Assembly: GCA_032207245.1 (NCBI GenBank) | Contig: CM063505.1 | Location: 179,737,558 to 179,801,557, forward strand | DNA length: 64,000 nt | Direction of reading: 5' to 3' | DNA from: Pardosa pseudoannulata | Taxonomy: Eukaryota > Arthropoda > Arachnida > Araneae > Lycosidae | Shown: positions 36,501 through 41,082 of the stretch, piece after piece | Layout of the letters: every line of letters starts with the position of its first letter | Position numbering within the stretch: the first letter of the stretch is position 1 | Program-made: the position numbers and the translations under genes | Notes under the pieces: model-generated | Told to the model about the DNA's origin: nothing | Seen by the model: the letters and a program-made list of their open reading frames with translations, nothing else | The model's database searches: none

Positions 36501-37226
36501 GTTATTATATAATGAATAGCATATTGTAAAAATAATTAAAATATTTCCCATGATTTACATCATGGTAATGTTATTACTAAAAACACATCATGTTAAACAA
36601 ATTGAGAATATATATTATAATGTTAGATAAATAAAAAAAATTTCATTTTCCAATTTTAATCTGTAGAATTCAACTAGCTAAAACTTTGATTCCAACTTTA
36701 GTTCAAAACATTGTCATTTTCAAAATTTGTATAAAACAGACTACCTCTACAAGTTGTATACCTAGAAATTAATATTCTCTACGAATTGCAAATGCTTTAA
36801 TTGAAATCACGGTTTGGATAAGAGATTATTTAAATACAATAAAAACTATGATGAGCTTAGATTTTGCTCCAAACTAAGATCATTTCTCTATTTTAACAAT
36901 GCACATTAGGTATGTATGAAATAGAATTACAAATTTAGTAAAACCGATTACTAATGAAAACATACTAAAATGAAAAAGCGAATTTGTCTGAGGTACGATT
37001 AACTTCAGTATAGAGGTAAATGATATACCGGTTGAGAATATAAAGTATTTATTAAACAGTTTGAACTAGGGAAATTTTTCAAGCTAGGGGTAGATTTTGA
37101 AATTTCTGGATGCAGCTTATAACAATGATTTAAGAAAAATCATAACATTTACTACCACAAAACTAAAATATTATATTTTTCCTTACCGAAAAATATCGTA
37201 ACCAGTATACACGATAAAACCTTCAT
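251..37226 (-). CDS. PSAP: Prosaposin-like saposin precursor, whole gene span (27 coding exons)
   Basis: Lysosomal precursor protein that would be cut into small saposins, which lift membrane lipids and present them to lysosomal hydrolases for sphingolipid breakdown. Joining 27 exons gives 2,949 nt and 982 residues without a stop; every junction is GT-AG and phases match. Order: signal peptide 1-18, saposin-A domain about 29-57 (C30, C37, C46, C52), nine saposin-B domains with first-to-sixth cysteines at 70-144, 170-239, 257-328, 413-486, 509-582, 599-672, 689-762, 769-842 and 864-937, then a C-terminal saposin-A domain 952-980. Each B domain has the six-cysteine pattern C-x2-C, C, C, C-x5-C. 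Vertebrate prosaposin has four B domains; arthropod saposin-related proteins often have more. The start has CAAA before ATG, which suits arthropods. Identity is secure; the exact protein rests on manual splicing without transcript evidence. Confidence 0.95.
290..2211 (-). other. Prosaposin intron 26
   Basis: AT-rich intron of about 1.9 kb with homopolymer runs, including nine G near 1,235, and a short (TTA)n run near 1,506. The open frame at 1533-1757 on the plus strand has no domain or codon signal. I see nothing else. Confidence 0.7.
2212..2325 (-). CDS. PSAP: Prosaposin exon 26: last Cys of B9, linker, start of C-terminal saposin-A
   Basis: Residues 933-970, phase 0 at both ends. C937 is the sixth cysteine of saposin-B domain 9. 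After a Gly/His linker comes KCTFGPSYWC (951-960), a near-exact saposin-A signature, then C969. The intron therefore cuts through both B9 and the saposin-A domain. Confidence 0.95.
2646..2730. repeat. Short tandem repeat with hairpin in intron 25
   Basis: A unit of about 31 bp (TCCTATGTGTTTGATG followed by TAAAATGATA) occurs twice, with a partial third copy. The first copy is preceded by its own inverse, giving 14-bp perfect arms (ATCAAACACATAGG and its complement) around a 3-nt loop. Confidence 0.8.
3442..3504. repeat. (TA)n microsatellite, intron 25
   Basis: About 30 TA units with a short GTATAT lead-in. The rest of intron 25 (2,326-4,866) is AT-rich; open frames at 3834-4031 and 4275-4529 look non-coding. 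Confidence 0.95.
4867..5102 (-). CDS. PSAP: Prosaposin exon 25: saposin-B domain 9
   Basis: Residues 854-932, entering in phase 1 and leaving in phase 0. It has the ECSVC pair (C864, C867), VCTVLPSSY with C884, then C895 and C931; the sixth cysteine is in exon 26. Unlike the other eight B domains it has no intron between helices 1 and 2, so that intron was lost here. An acidic loop (LLEEDDVDQE) replaces the usual Asn/Pro-rich turn. Confidence 0.95.
5336..5608 (-). other. Unassigned open frame in intron 24
   Basis: Ninety-residue open frame in a somewhat GC-richer block (about 5,250-5,640) of intron 24. It has no signal peptide, repeated motif or domain I recognise. The composition suggests an old transposon or pseudogene insert rather than intron background. 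Function unknown. Confidence 0.2.
6085..6235 (+). mobile_element. Possible old tRNA-derived SINE, intron 24
   Basis: Contains TATAGTGGTTAGTG, which resembles a tRNA/pol III A box, followed by non-tRNA sequence. The B box is degraded. Divergent and single in this window. Confidence 0.3.
6470..6662 (-). CDS. PSAP: Prosaposin exon 24: saposin-B domain 8, second part, plus linker
   Basis: Residues 790-853, entering in phase 0 and leaving in phase 1. Contains KKICDVLPSAY (C800), C811, and LCYELKLC (C836, C842). It closely resembles saposin C/D-type domains. The 11-residue linker to B9 is carried here, at the 3' end of the exon, whereas in B5 to B7 the linker sits at the start of the following exon. 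Confidence 0.95.
7679..7707. repeat. (CA)n(TA)n microsatellite, intron 23
   Basis: Seven CA units running into about seven TA units. Confidence 0.9.
8841..9026 (-). other. 61-residue open frame with hydrophobic N-terminus, intron 23
   Basis: Starts MNISENRHLS and continues with a hydrophobic stretch (CILLVVTAICVLF) that could pass as a signal peptide, then LTNFHW and no cysteine framework. It lies within a GC-richer block (8,500-9,080) of intron 23, on the same strand as the host gene, and the opposite strand is also open (8863-9078). Two-strand openness and lack of a known family argue for chance or a decayed insert. Confidence 0.15.
9459..9572. mobile_element. pogo/Tigger-like MITE, 114 bp, intron 23
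   Basis: Left end CAGTGAAACCTGTATATAAC and right end, read inversely, CAATGAAATTTATCC, with TA on both sides as expected for a Tc1/mariner/pogo TA target duplication. The interior carries the inverted GTTATAAC-type motif common in pogo-like elements. Confidence 0.6.
9664..9740 (-). CDS. PSAP: Prosaposin exon 23: saposin-B domain 8, first part
   Basis: Residues 764-789, entering in phase 1 and leaving in phase 0. Contains LECQGC (C769, C772) and helix 1, ending at NPDTQ. The leader before the first cysteine is only five residues, against about 15 in B5 to B7. There is no N-glycosylation sequon. Confidence 0.92.
9741..10837 (-). other. Prosaposin intron 22
   Basis: About 1.1 kb of AT-rich sequence; no repeat or coding signal seen. 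Confidence 0.6.
10838..11000 (-). CDS. PSAP: Prosaposin exon 22: saposin-B domain 7, second part
   Basis: Residues 710-763, entering in phase 0 and leaving in phase 1. Contains LEKVCSYLPSSL (C720), C731, and MICAALNVC (C756, C762). Among the nine it is one of the closest to vertebrate saposins A and C. It has the same 163-nt length and phase as exons 18 and 20. Confidence 0.95.
11001..12924 (-). other. Prosaposin intron 21
   Basis: About 1.9 kb of AT-rich sequence with homopolymers and an (AAAT)n run near 12,735-12,755. No coding or transposon signal seen. Confidence 0.6.
12925..13031 (-). CDS. PSAP: Prosaposin exon 21: saposin-B domain 7, first part
   Basis: Residues 674-709, entering in phase 1 and leaving in phase 0, 107 nt like exons 17 and 19. 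A Lys-rich inter-domain linker (VEKPKKVKD) is followed by IECDLCKEVVQKVEDLV (C689, C692). The basic linker is a plausible site for lysosomal protease cleavage (inference). Confidence 0.95.
13283..13445 (-). CDS. PSAP: Prosaposin exon 20: saposin-B domain 6, second part
   Basis: Residues 620-673, 163 nt, entering in phase 0 and leaving in phase 1. Contains EEGCARLPGSL (C630), C641, and DTVCSILKIC (C666, C672). Separated from exon 21 by an intron of only 251 bp. Confidence 0.95.
14062..14168 (-). CDS. PSAP: Prosaposin exon 19: saposin-B domain 6, first part
   Basis: Residues 584-619, 107 nt, entering in phase 1 and leaving in phase 0. Linker GKSRIGVSLRVKD then LECDVCKDVVSSLREKM (C599, C602) and the turn SDPNSE. 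The turn contains Asn but no N-x-S/T sequon. Confidence 0.95.
14375..14709 (+). repeat. Dispersed repeat copy 1 (partner at 54,925), intron 18
   Basis: Shares a block of about 330 bp with 54925-55258, including AAATGGGTTGGAAGAA, TTAAGACATTTTGTG and AAGTGAAATAATTTTGAT. Both copies are followed by an AC/TA run. Both plus-strand reading frames are open through EMGWK, so the family may derive from a transposon reading frame. Antisense to the prosaposin gene. Confidence 0.7.
14710..14749. repeat. (AC)n(AT)n microsatellite, intron 18
   Basis: About 12 AC units followed by about 8 AT units; forms the tail of the dispersed repeat at 14375. Confidence 0.95.
15440..15605 (-). mobile_element. tRNA-derived SINE, intron 18
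   Basis: On the minus strand the head reads CCCAGTAGCTCAGGACC, a tRNA-like A box, with a degraded B box (GGGTTGTAAGTTGAAGG) about 35 bp on. The GC content is well above the intron background. Different head from the main SINE family of the window. Confidence 0.5.
16245..16407 (-). CDS. PSAP: Prosaposin exon 18: saposin-B domain 5, second part
   Basis: Residues 530-583, 163 nt, entering in phase 0 and leaving in phase 1. Contains DQACSIVPQSL (C540), C551, and NICPALRLC (C576, C582). A canonical helix 2-4 unit of the saposin-B fold. Confidence 0.95.
16408..17324 (-). other. Prosaposin intron 17
   Basis: About 0.9 kb of AT-rich sequence with nothing recognisable. Confidence 0.6.
17325..17431 (-). 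CDS. PSAP: Prosaposin exon 17: saposin-B domain 5, first part
   Basis: Residues 494-529, 107 nt, entering in phase 1 and leaving in phase 0. Linker ELKVKVMPSAKNG, then PFCDLCKDAMTQVENEL (C509, C512) and the turn NDPATK. It is the first of three 107/163-nt cassettes. Confidence 0.95.
17672..17750. mobile_element. Possible hAT-type terminus, intron 16
   Basis: CAGGATTGGCAAATTTTTGCC resembles the CAGGGTTGGCAAA terminus of many hAT elements. A possible counterpart with TTTTGCCACTATCCCAGC lies near 18,413-18,431, but no target duplication is clear. The rest of intron 16 is AT-rich. Confidence 0.35.
18768..18948 (-). CDS. PSAP: Prosaposin exon 16: saposin-B domain 4, second part
   Basis: Residues 434-493, 181 nt, entering in phase 0 and leaving in phase 1. 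Contains DSMCTRWVKDFPQEC (C444, C455) and DICEFTRVC (C480, C486). This is the most divergent B domain: the usual C-x2-LP is replaced by a Trp/Lys/Phe-containing stretch, although cysteine spacing is intact. Confidence 0.93.
18949..19783 (-). other. Prosaposin intron 15
   Basis: AT-rich. TACAGTAAAAACTC near 19,311 resembles one end of a pogo-like MITE, but no matching inverse end was found. Confidence 0.4.
19784..19908 (-). CDS. PSAP: Prosaposin exon 15: saposin-B domain 4, first part
   Basis: Residues 392-433, entering in phase 1 and leaving in phase 0. A Pro/hydrophobic linker (SPVPLEKYIHPQIV) precedes TECAFCKAISFYLEQDL (C413, C416). It is the first exon entered through a phase-1 inter-domain intron, the pattern used from here to B9. 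Confidence 0.93.
21270..21425 (-). mobile_element. Old, diverged copy of the main tRNA-SINE, intron 14
   Basis: Aligns by eye with the SINE at 35647: GCAACA-GAGGGC, ATTCTGAACAGCTA, then GGATTCAAACTGGCAGA in the tRNA-derived B-box position. Much more diverged than the copies in the right half of the window. Confidence 0.5.
21476..21528. repeat. (TC)n(TA)n microsatellite, intron 14
   Basis: About 13 TC units changing directly into about 13 TA units. Confidence 0.95.
22008..22032. repeat. (TA)n microsatellite, intron 14
   Basis: About 12 TA units. The remaining intron 14 sequence is AT-rich and featureless. Confidence 0.9.
22696..22921 (-). CDS. PSAP: Prosaposin exon 14: end of saposin-B domain 3 and repetitive linker
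   Basis: Residues 317-391, 226 nt, entering in phase 0 and leaving in phase 1. GMCTLIGLC (C322, C328) closes B3 and matches the C-A-L-V-G-F-C end of vertebrate saposin B. An extra cysteine (C333) follows. Residues 337-376 form a linker with three Lys-Leu-x-Pro-Ala repeats (IKLIPA, MKLQPA, IKLIPA), related to the LVPA/LVEP linker after vertebrate saposin B. No known function for the linker. Confidence 0.95.
23564..23620 (-). CDS. PSAP: Prosaposin exon 13: saposin-B domain 3, helix 3
   Basis: Residues 298-316, 57 nt, phase 0 at both ends. It begins exactly at the fourth cysteine (C298): CTSLVNDYYDMLFDYIRKL. B1 and B2 have an exon boundary at the same place. Confidence 0.93.
23708..23767 (-). 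CDS. PSAP: Prosaposin exon 12: saposin-B domain 3, helix 2
   Basis: Residues 278-297, 60 nt, phase 0 at both ends: EEFRTALLNFCKHVGSF with C288. The proline usually found after this cysteine is missing, as in vertebrate saposin B. Only 87 bp of intron separate it from exon 13. Confidence 0.93.
24192..24284 (-). CDS. PSAP: Prosaposin exon 11: saposin-B domain 3, helix 1
   Basis: Residues 247-277, 93 nt, phase 0 at both ends. Contains LTCEFCEHVLQHI (C257, C260) and the turn VTTNTTV, whose N274-T-T is an N-glycosylation sequon at the position glycosylated in vertebrate saposins. It is one of only two sequons in the protein. Confidence 0.94.
24990..26500. mobile_element. Composite transposon island in intron 10
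   Basis: About 1.5 kb of clearly higher GC than the flanking intron. It starts near a perfect palindrome CCGTCATATGACGG (25012-25025) and holds two direct copies of one repeat (25635-25897 and 26342-26490), which share TAACTC-AAAAATCCAATAT and end in AACTTAGGCTATTATTA. A tRNA-like pol III head lies between them on the minus strand. The copies resemble 3' ends of non-LTR or non-autonomous elements. I cannot name the family. Confidence 0.55.
26128..26205 (-). mobile_element. tRNA-like pol III head within intron 10 island
   Basis: On the minus strand: TTGGCAGAATATCCG (A-box-like), then GGTTCTATCC (B-box-like) about 35 bp later, and T8 after GCAGCCAA. The acceptor stem does not pair well, so a SINE head is more likely than a working tRNA. 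Confidence 0.45.
26915..26971. repeat. Short direct repeat next to exon 10, copy 1
   Basis: About 55 bp sharing CATACAACAGATCT and a GATTTT-ACC block with 27629-27685. The two copies bracket exons 9 and 10. Confidence 0.6.
26987..27043 (-). CDS. PSAP: Prosaposin exon 10: end of saposin-B domain 2
   Basis: Residues 228-246, 57 nt, phase 0 at both ends: DAKTMCSSAGVCPKVC with C233 and C239. C243 is an additional, non-canonical cysteine; with C333 it gives two unpaired candidates outside the six-cysteine frameworks. Confidence 0.92.
27166..27222 (-). CDS. PSAP: Prosaposin exon 9: saposin-B domain 2, helix 3
   Basis: Residues 209-227, 57 nt, phase 0 at both ends, starting at the fourth cysteine: CDMIMDSYFPVLYSYVINT. 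DSY-PVL matches the equivalent helix of vertebrate saposin A. Confidence 0.93.
27629..27685. repeat. Short direct repeat, copy 2, intron 8
   Basis: Partner of 26915-26971; shares CATACAACAGATCT near its 3' side. Confidence 0.6.
27903..28170 (+). mobile_element. tRNA-derived SINE, second family, intron 8
   Basis: Head GTGGCGTTGGGGTAGCCCTTC (A-box-like) and GGTCCGAGGTTTGATACCC (B-box-like), followed by a core GACTCAGCCTTTCATCCCTTC. That core resembles the central domain shared by several invertebrate SINE families. The tail has a repeated AAAACTCTGA-ACAGGA. Antisense to the host gene. Confidence 0.65.
28456..29100. mobile_element. Non-autonomous DNA element, copy 1, intron 8
   Basis: About 645 bp similar along its length to 49966-50635, with a strongly conserved centre around 28,575-28,800. 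Left terminus GGGTGATTCT; the right terminus read inversely is CAGGGGTTATTCT. Inverted ends suggest a hAT-like MITE. No clear 8-bp target duplication. Confidence 0.6.
29364..29420 (-). CDS. PSAP: Prosaposin exon 8: saposin-B domain 2, helix 2
   Basis: Residues 190-208, 57 nt, phase 0 at both ends: DEVKKYVENICDEKVPSYL with C200. The open frame extends past the donor into the intron, so the splice donor TTG|GTAAGA sets the end. Confidence 0.93.
29976..30089 (-). CDS. PSAP: Prosaposin exon 7: linker and saposin-B domain 2, helix 1
   Basis: Residues 152-189, 114 nt, phase 0 at both ends. An 18-residue linker, largely hydrophobic and basic (LVSKFLKMILTLR), precedes DECTECTTMMTDVKTFL (C170, C173). 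Confidence 0.93.
30181..30237 (-). CDS. PSAP: Prosaposin exon 6: end of saposin-B domain 1
   Basis: Residues 133-151, 57 nt, phase 0 at both ends: DPNMVCTVSGLCNVV with C138 and C144. Intron 6, between it and exon 7, is only 91 bp. Confidence 0.94.
30440..30960. other. GC-elevated block in intron 5, unidentified
   Basis: About 500 bp with GC above the surrounding intron, including CGTACG-rich and ACACTCCACGCCTGG segments. It is probably an old insertion, but I see no terminal repeats, coding motif or tRNA-like head. Confidence 0.3.
31526..31585 (-). CDS. PSAP: Prosaposin exon 5: saposin-B domain 1, helix 3
   Basis: Residues 113-132, 60 nt, phase 0 at both ends, starting at the fourth cysteine: CINVVDEIIPQLVEMLASRM. 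Matches the C-x4-D-x2-P-x2-L pattern of saposin A helix 3. Confidence 0.94.
31667..31732 (-). CDS. PSAP: Prosaposin exon 4: saposin-B domain 1, helix 2
   Basis: Residues 91-112, 66 nt, phase 0 at both ends: EEIKEVFEGSCKLLPIKL with C101 and the C-x2-LP motif. Intron 4 is only 81 bp. Confidence 0.94.
31733..33526 (-). other. Prosaposin intron 3
   Basis: About 1.8 kb of AT-rich sequence with homopolymer runs; no element or coding signal seen. Confidence 0.6.
33527..33598 (-). CDS. PSAP: Prosaposin exon 3: saposin-B domain 1, helix 1
   Basis: Residues 67-90, 72 nt, phase 0 at both ends: EICDICKEMVKEARDQLL (C70, C73), then SNMTQ, where N87-M-T is an N-glycosylation sequon at the conserved saposin position. 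Confidence 0.95.
35647..35825 (-). mobile_element. tRNA-derived SINE with 13-bp target duplication, intron 2
   Basis: The minus strand starts TGCCGAACGATGGCCGATTGG, a tRNA-like head with A box, followed by B box GGTTCTAATCCC, and ends in AACCAAACC. AACTATATATTAG flanks both sides (35634-35646 and 35826-35838), the mark of LINE-driven insertion. Same family as 41906, 47411, 49381, 58533, 63160 and 63600. Same strand as the host gene. Confidence 0.85.
35928..36085 (-). CDS. PSAP: Prosaposin exon 2: end of signal peptide and N-terminal saposin-A domain
   Basis: Residues 14-66, 158 nt, entering in phase 1 and leaving in phase 0. The acceptor ATAG|TA was chosen because it restores the phase from exon 1 and gives a continuous signal peptide ending near SGNA|FP (18/19). 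The saposin-A domain has C30, C37, C46, C52 and W57. In vertebrates this domain is removed during maturation. Confidence 0.93.
36388..36449. mobile_element. Short SINE-like 3' tail, intron 1
   Basis: TTTGGCGCAGTTTGTCCCAAG ... TTAGCGCCA forms an inverted GGCGC/GCGCC pair and is followed by an (AACC)n-like tail. Probably the 3' end of a retroposed element; no head is visible. Confidence 0.35.
37187..37226 (-). CDS. PSAP: Prosaposin exon 1: start codon and signal peptide
   Basis: Forty nt coding MKVLSCILVTIFF plus one nt of the next codon (phase 1), then donor GTAAGG. The hydrophobic core LSCILVTIFFV is typical of a secretory signal peptide. TCAAAATG fits the arthropod start context. Too short to appear as an open frame; found by phase and signal-peptide logic. 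Confidence 0.88.
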
Positions 37227-37369
37227 TTTGACACAGGTAGAAAGAAACAAAACTCCCAGACTAGTAAATTAATATTCCCAATCAGCGTATTAAATAGACT
37301 GTTAATCAGGACTGGACTTCAACATAATCTTTGAATCAAGTAATCTGCTTTACGATAAAAACAACAGAA

Positions 37370-37377
37370 TCACGTGA
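37370..37377. promoter_or_regulatory. Candidate CLEAR/E-box element TCACGTGA upstream of prosaposin
   Basis: Perfect 8-bp palindrome TCACGTGA 144 bp upstream of the ATG. The CLEAR consensus (GTCACGTGAC), bound by MiT/TFE factors such as TFEB, controls lysosomal genes including PSAP in vertebrates. One copy is seen; the position is right but the short motif could occur by chance. Confidence 0.45.
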
Positions 37378-37806
37378 TAACTCATGTTGCCAGATTCGGT
37401 ACGCATTACATACCCAAATTCCGAGATCACGAGTTACCAGCTGTAGTTGATGTCATCTTTATTTATCTTATCAGACGTTATTGGCCTCAAGTAAACAGGG
37501 TGATTAACTCAGATAAATGTCCTCTTTAATTCATCAATTGAATTTGAAAAAGAAAGTGTGTAAATGCTAGTTACAGTACACAGCTCGATCCAAGACAAAA
37601 AGAAATTCTGAATGCCTAAAATTCTGATAACGACGTAATCCAAGGTAATTCCATATCAACATTTAGTAACACTTAAAAAATTTTAGTCCAAAATCCATAG
37701 CGATAGATCATTTTAAGACACGATATTTGTTTCTTTTACGGAAAAATGATTTTGTCATAAAATCGATTTTTTGGATTCATTCGATGTGAGTTGAAGGACA
37801 TTTCTC

Positions 37807-37897
37807 TTATAAATAGCAAGATCTTATAAGACCTTGCTATTTATAATAATTCTCTTTACTGTAGTTTCTATAGAAACTACAGTAAAGAAAATTATTA
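37807..37897. repeat. Two adjacent near-perfect palindromes
   Basis: Palindrome 1 (37807-37846) pairs 19 of 20 positions around CTTATAAG. Palindrome 2 (37844-37897) pairs 26 of 27 positions around TTTCTATAGAAA. They overlap by 3 bp and have no spacer loops. No flanking target duplication or known element end was recognised. Confidence 0.9.
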
Positions 37898-38058
37898 AGG
37901 TGATTTGAGTGTATTTCATAACTTATCCACTTAATACTATATTAAAGTACGGTAAAAAAAAAATTTCTACTGTTGATGTCACATTTATAAAAATTTCAAA
38001 CAAGTTTACCGTATCACAGAATTAAAAATTCTGTAATGGCCGTATTTTTTTTAATTAA

Positions 38059-38103
38059 AAAATAAATAAATAAATAAATAAATAATAAATAAATAAAATA
38101 AAG
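38059..38103. repeat. (AAAT)n microsatellite
   Basis: About eleven AAAT-type units, slightly interrupted. Confidence 0.85.
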
Positions 38104-38434
38104 AGTAAAAAAGTATTTTTATTTTAAGTTATCAATAGTTAATAACATTATTATGGTATATACTTTTCAAATTGGATAATTTTATTTCAGCTACACACAC
38201 TTACACACAAACATAAAACGTATATAGTGTGTGAGTAATAAAAACGATAACGATTCAACCCGAAGTTTAAAAAATCTGACAATATAATTTTTTTATATGA
38301 TTTTGATAATTTCAAACACTACAGACAGCATTCATAATTCGTGGGAATTATTTTCTATTTATACTTCTTATAAGGAATTAGTGATAATATTTCACATTTT
38401 CGATGTAATTATTTACTACGGACATAATCCTTAC

Positions 38435-38760
38435 AGGATCGGAATCCCGACTGGGAGGGATGAGTTTTTTGGAGGTTGCCGAACATAGCCTGGTAATAAG
38501 CGTGCAAAATCTAGAATCTAGGGATCCGGGTTCAGGAAGGCACACTAAACATCTCCCTGTATGACCAAAGCACGTGCGGAAAAATTCTGTGAGTTTGAAT
38601 ATCCTCTGACTAAGAGGTTGGTAAATGGGAGAAAAACTAAATTAGGAAGAAAAATCCCACTCCTACGGATGATCAAAATTAAGGGGATCTCCATATAACA
38701 TGAGTGTTTTTACACCTGTCAGGTTAGGTGGACCATTGCGAGTTGTCAAAAAGTTCTTTG
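38435..38760 (+). mobile_element. Unclassified retroposon-like block
   Basis: GC-richer segment with GGGATCCGGGTTCAGGAAGG, reminiscent of a tRNA-like B box, directly upstream of a LINE tail fragment. Possibly the upstream part of the same insertion. Confidence 0.3.
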
Positions 38761-38859
38761 GTAACTAGGGCTTATTAAAATTTTGCAAAGTACACTTGAT
38801 GGGGTCCAAGTAAATGGTTCGCGGAAAAGAAGAAATAATTTTGAGGGTCACAGGATTTT

Positions 38860-39115
38860 TAAAGAACCTGACATTGTAAAATTCAATAAGATTCAGCGCT
38901 AGGCAGGCCATATGGCAAGAATGCATGAAGACCGATGCTGTAAGAAAGTCTTGTTGGCAAAGCCCATGGGAAAAAGACCTCGGGTTTGACCCCGTTAAGA
39001 TGGATCGACTATGTTGCGGATGACTTAAAGTCTTGGGGTAATTACTCGACAATAGTTGCCAAATGTTGAGGTGCCTGAAGAAAACTTCTGGAGAGGTCCA
39101 GGATCCAACCAAGCC
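38860..39115 (+). pseudogene. LINE (non-LTR retrotransposon) C-terminal fragment, decayed
   Basis: Plus-strand frames read IQR-stop-AGHMARMHEDRCC, KKVLLAKPMGKRPR and, after a frameshift, RWIDYVADDLKSWG. This is the familiar C-terminal tail of CR1/Jockey-type reverse transcriptases (RLRWAGHVARM ... GRPRxRW-D-V-DL). At least one Trp-to-stop change and one frameshift show it is dead. Confidence 0.8.
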
Positions 39116-39119
39116 AATG

Positions 39120-39985
39120 AGGGAGAAAGGAAGGGCTTATAAAAGTGCAGTGAGAAACATTTTTAAGAATAGAAATCTTTACACAGAGATTAAAATTTAT
39201 TTTTAGTAATATCAAAATCAGAGTTAAAATATGTTTAATAATGCAAAATAGTGTTGAATGTCAAACATTATATCTTGTATAGAACACATAATAAACAAAT
39301 ATTATTAAGAAAAATGTAAAAACAAACATTTTTTATTGAAATCTGACTGCAATATCAATGAATATAAACAGAATGACAAAAAAATTAACACTGTTAAAAA
39401 ATCCCAAACAATAAAAACTGGGAGGGAAGTACTAATAGTATAAACAGGGTAGCCACAGGGGGAAGGAACTAAAAATGATAAAATTAATGCTAGATCGAGA
39501 TAAAATCGAGGTTTAAGCTGGCCTAAGACCCATTGTATTCATTAATGGCGACAGGGGAACGTAAAATAGGCTCGCTGTCGTTCTGTCCTCCAAGTTCCCA
39601 AACTATACTTCTGGAGATGGCAGGCTAAGGTCTTCTGCATGGTACTTGCTTCTAAATTGAGGTCAAATCGTTCTTTCACACAAGCGGTGCTTATCAAAAC
39701 GAAAGGTGACCCCCTTGAGGTTTATTCAGTTTTTAGCCCTCATGGTTTCTCATTCAGATGAATCTGCATATCACCCTTAGCCATGGACCAGTCGTGTATT
39801 GCAACGGGGTCTAGTGGATCTGGGGCAGATTTTCCTATACCAGGGGAGTAAGTAACAACATCAATATTCCATCCAACTAATGATCATTGCCACTACCATT
39901 TAAAAAATTTCTGGTGGTCTAATATTGATTTCTGATGAACGAACATTATAATACTCTCTATTATTTATATATTTTTCATTATTTA
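39120..39985. other. Unidentified segment
   Basis: Mixed AT-rich and, from about 39,480 to 39,860, GC-elevated sequence. It looks like an old insertion but shows no recognisable domain, terminal repeat or tRNA-like head. Confidence 0.3.
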
Positions 39986-40049
39986 TATGTACACTACGCA
40001 TACAAATAATGTTGATTTCAACAAAATCGTATATAAGAGATTAAAAAAA

Positions 40050-40134
40050 TTGCATGCAGGATTTTTCAACGGGCCGGATAAAGTAAGCAAAAGGGCCGGA
40101 TCCGGCCCGCGAGCCCGGCTTTTGCCCACCCTTG
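40050..40134. mobile_element. hAT-type element terminus with 16-bp palindrome
   Basis: GGGCCGGATCCGGCCC (40093-40108) is a perfect palindrome, followed by GAGCCCGGCTTTTGCCCACC and CTTG. This matches the subterminal and terminal style of hAT elements (CAAGGGTGGGCAAA when read inversely). No second end found. Confidence 0.5.
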
Positions 40135-40144
40135 TTCTAAACTC

Positions 40145-40145
<1 letters not shown>

Positions 40146-40189
<44 letters not shown>
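40146..40189. repeat. Poly(A) tract of 44
   Basis: Uninterrupted A44, 11 bp after the hAT-like terminus. Could be a retroposon tail or slippage. It encodes the poly-Lys run of a chance open frame (39987-40385). Confidence 0.95.
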
Positions 40190-40192
<3 letters not shown>

Positions 40193-41030
40193 TGCTCGGA
40201 CTCAGGGAGAGTCCAAAACGGGAAGATCAATTAAAATCTCGAGGTTGAACTTATGGACCATTACAATTCTTTCTCTATGCTATGTTTACGAAGAAGTAAA
40301 AGCTGAAGATCCTTCAGGGGCTCTGTATCCCCCCCCTCGTTCAGACAAACCGGCGGGTCCGCATTCCGCCCCACCGTCGATATGACTGTGCAGTGTATAT
40401 ATTAGTATAGTCAGAACTAAGAAATGTTCCGACGACAACTATTGAAAAGAACCATGGCTATCAGATAGAAATAAATCGCTAAAAAAAATACAGCTTTTAT
40501 ACACAAAAATTAATTATCAAAATCGTTTCCATAAAGTGCGAGCAAACTGCGTAAGTAATCTGAAAGTGTGGCAAGCAAAATGAAGCTCAAACACATGACT
40601 CCAATTTTAGATGGCATGAATATGGCGATGGAATAGAATCCAATAATAGACTAGCACTTAAACCTTCTGAATACGACGGACGTTCTTTTTCCCCATTCTT
40701 ACTTTATTTTTCATTGATATATACTGGAGGCATGCGACGGGTATTTGAATTCTATTCATAAGGTCTATCTGTTCAGCTCTTGAAGCATGAAATACAGAAC
40801 AATTCTTGGCGAAATATCCCAATTTTTGGCTTTTGTCTGGAGAGGAAAATAAGATGATAATTCCCATTTACGTATAAAATGCAAACAAATTCATATATTT
40901 TTCGAGCGTTCCAAATTTTAGTAATGTTAAGCGTATAAAAATTCTATTTACGAAAATTTGTTAAATAATTTGAATACAAATATCTCACTCTGCACTGGTC
41001 AATAAAAACAACTTTTATTTCACACACATA
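40190..41030. other. Unidentified stretch with one exon-like open frame
   Basis: A minus-strand segment 40703-40836 is flanked by a good acceptor (TTTTCCTCTCCAG) and donor (AAA|GTAAGA) and encodes 44 residues with no known domain. No partner exon was found. A plus-strand open frame ending near 40,382 is Pro-rich and likewise unassigned. Confidence 0.25.
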
Positions 41031-41032
41031 AA

Positions 41033-41082
41033 CGCGCGCGCGCACACACACACACACATATATGTATATGTATATGTATATG

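Noticed and set aside
37289..37297. TATA box for the prosaposin promoter (TATTTAATA on the minus strand)
   Set aside because: The sequence is AT-rich throughout, so the match carries no weight without a mapped start site.
39987..40385. 132-residue open frame with a poly-Lys run
   Set aside because: It reads through A44 and a hAT-type terminus; the remaining ends share no domain or splice logic.
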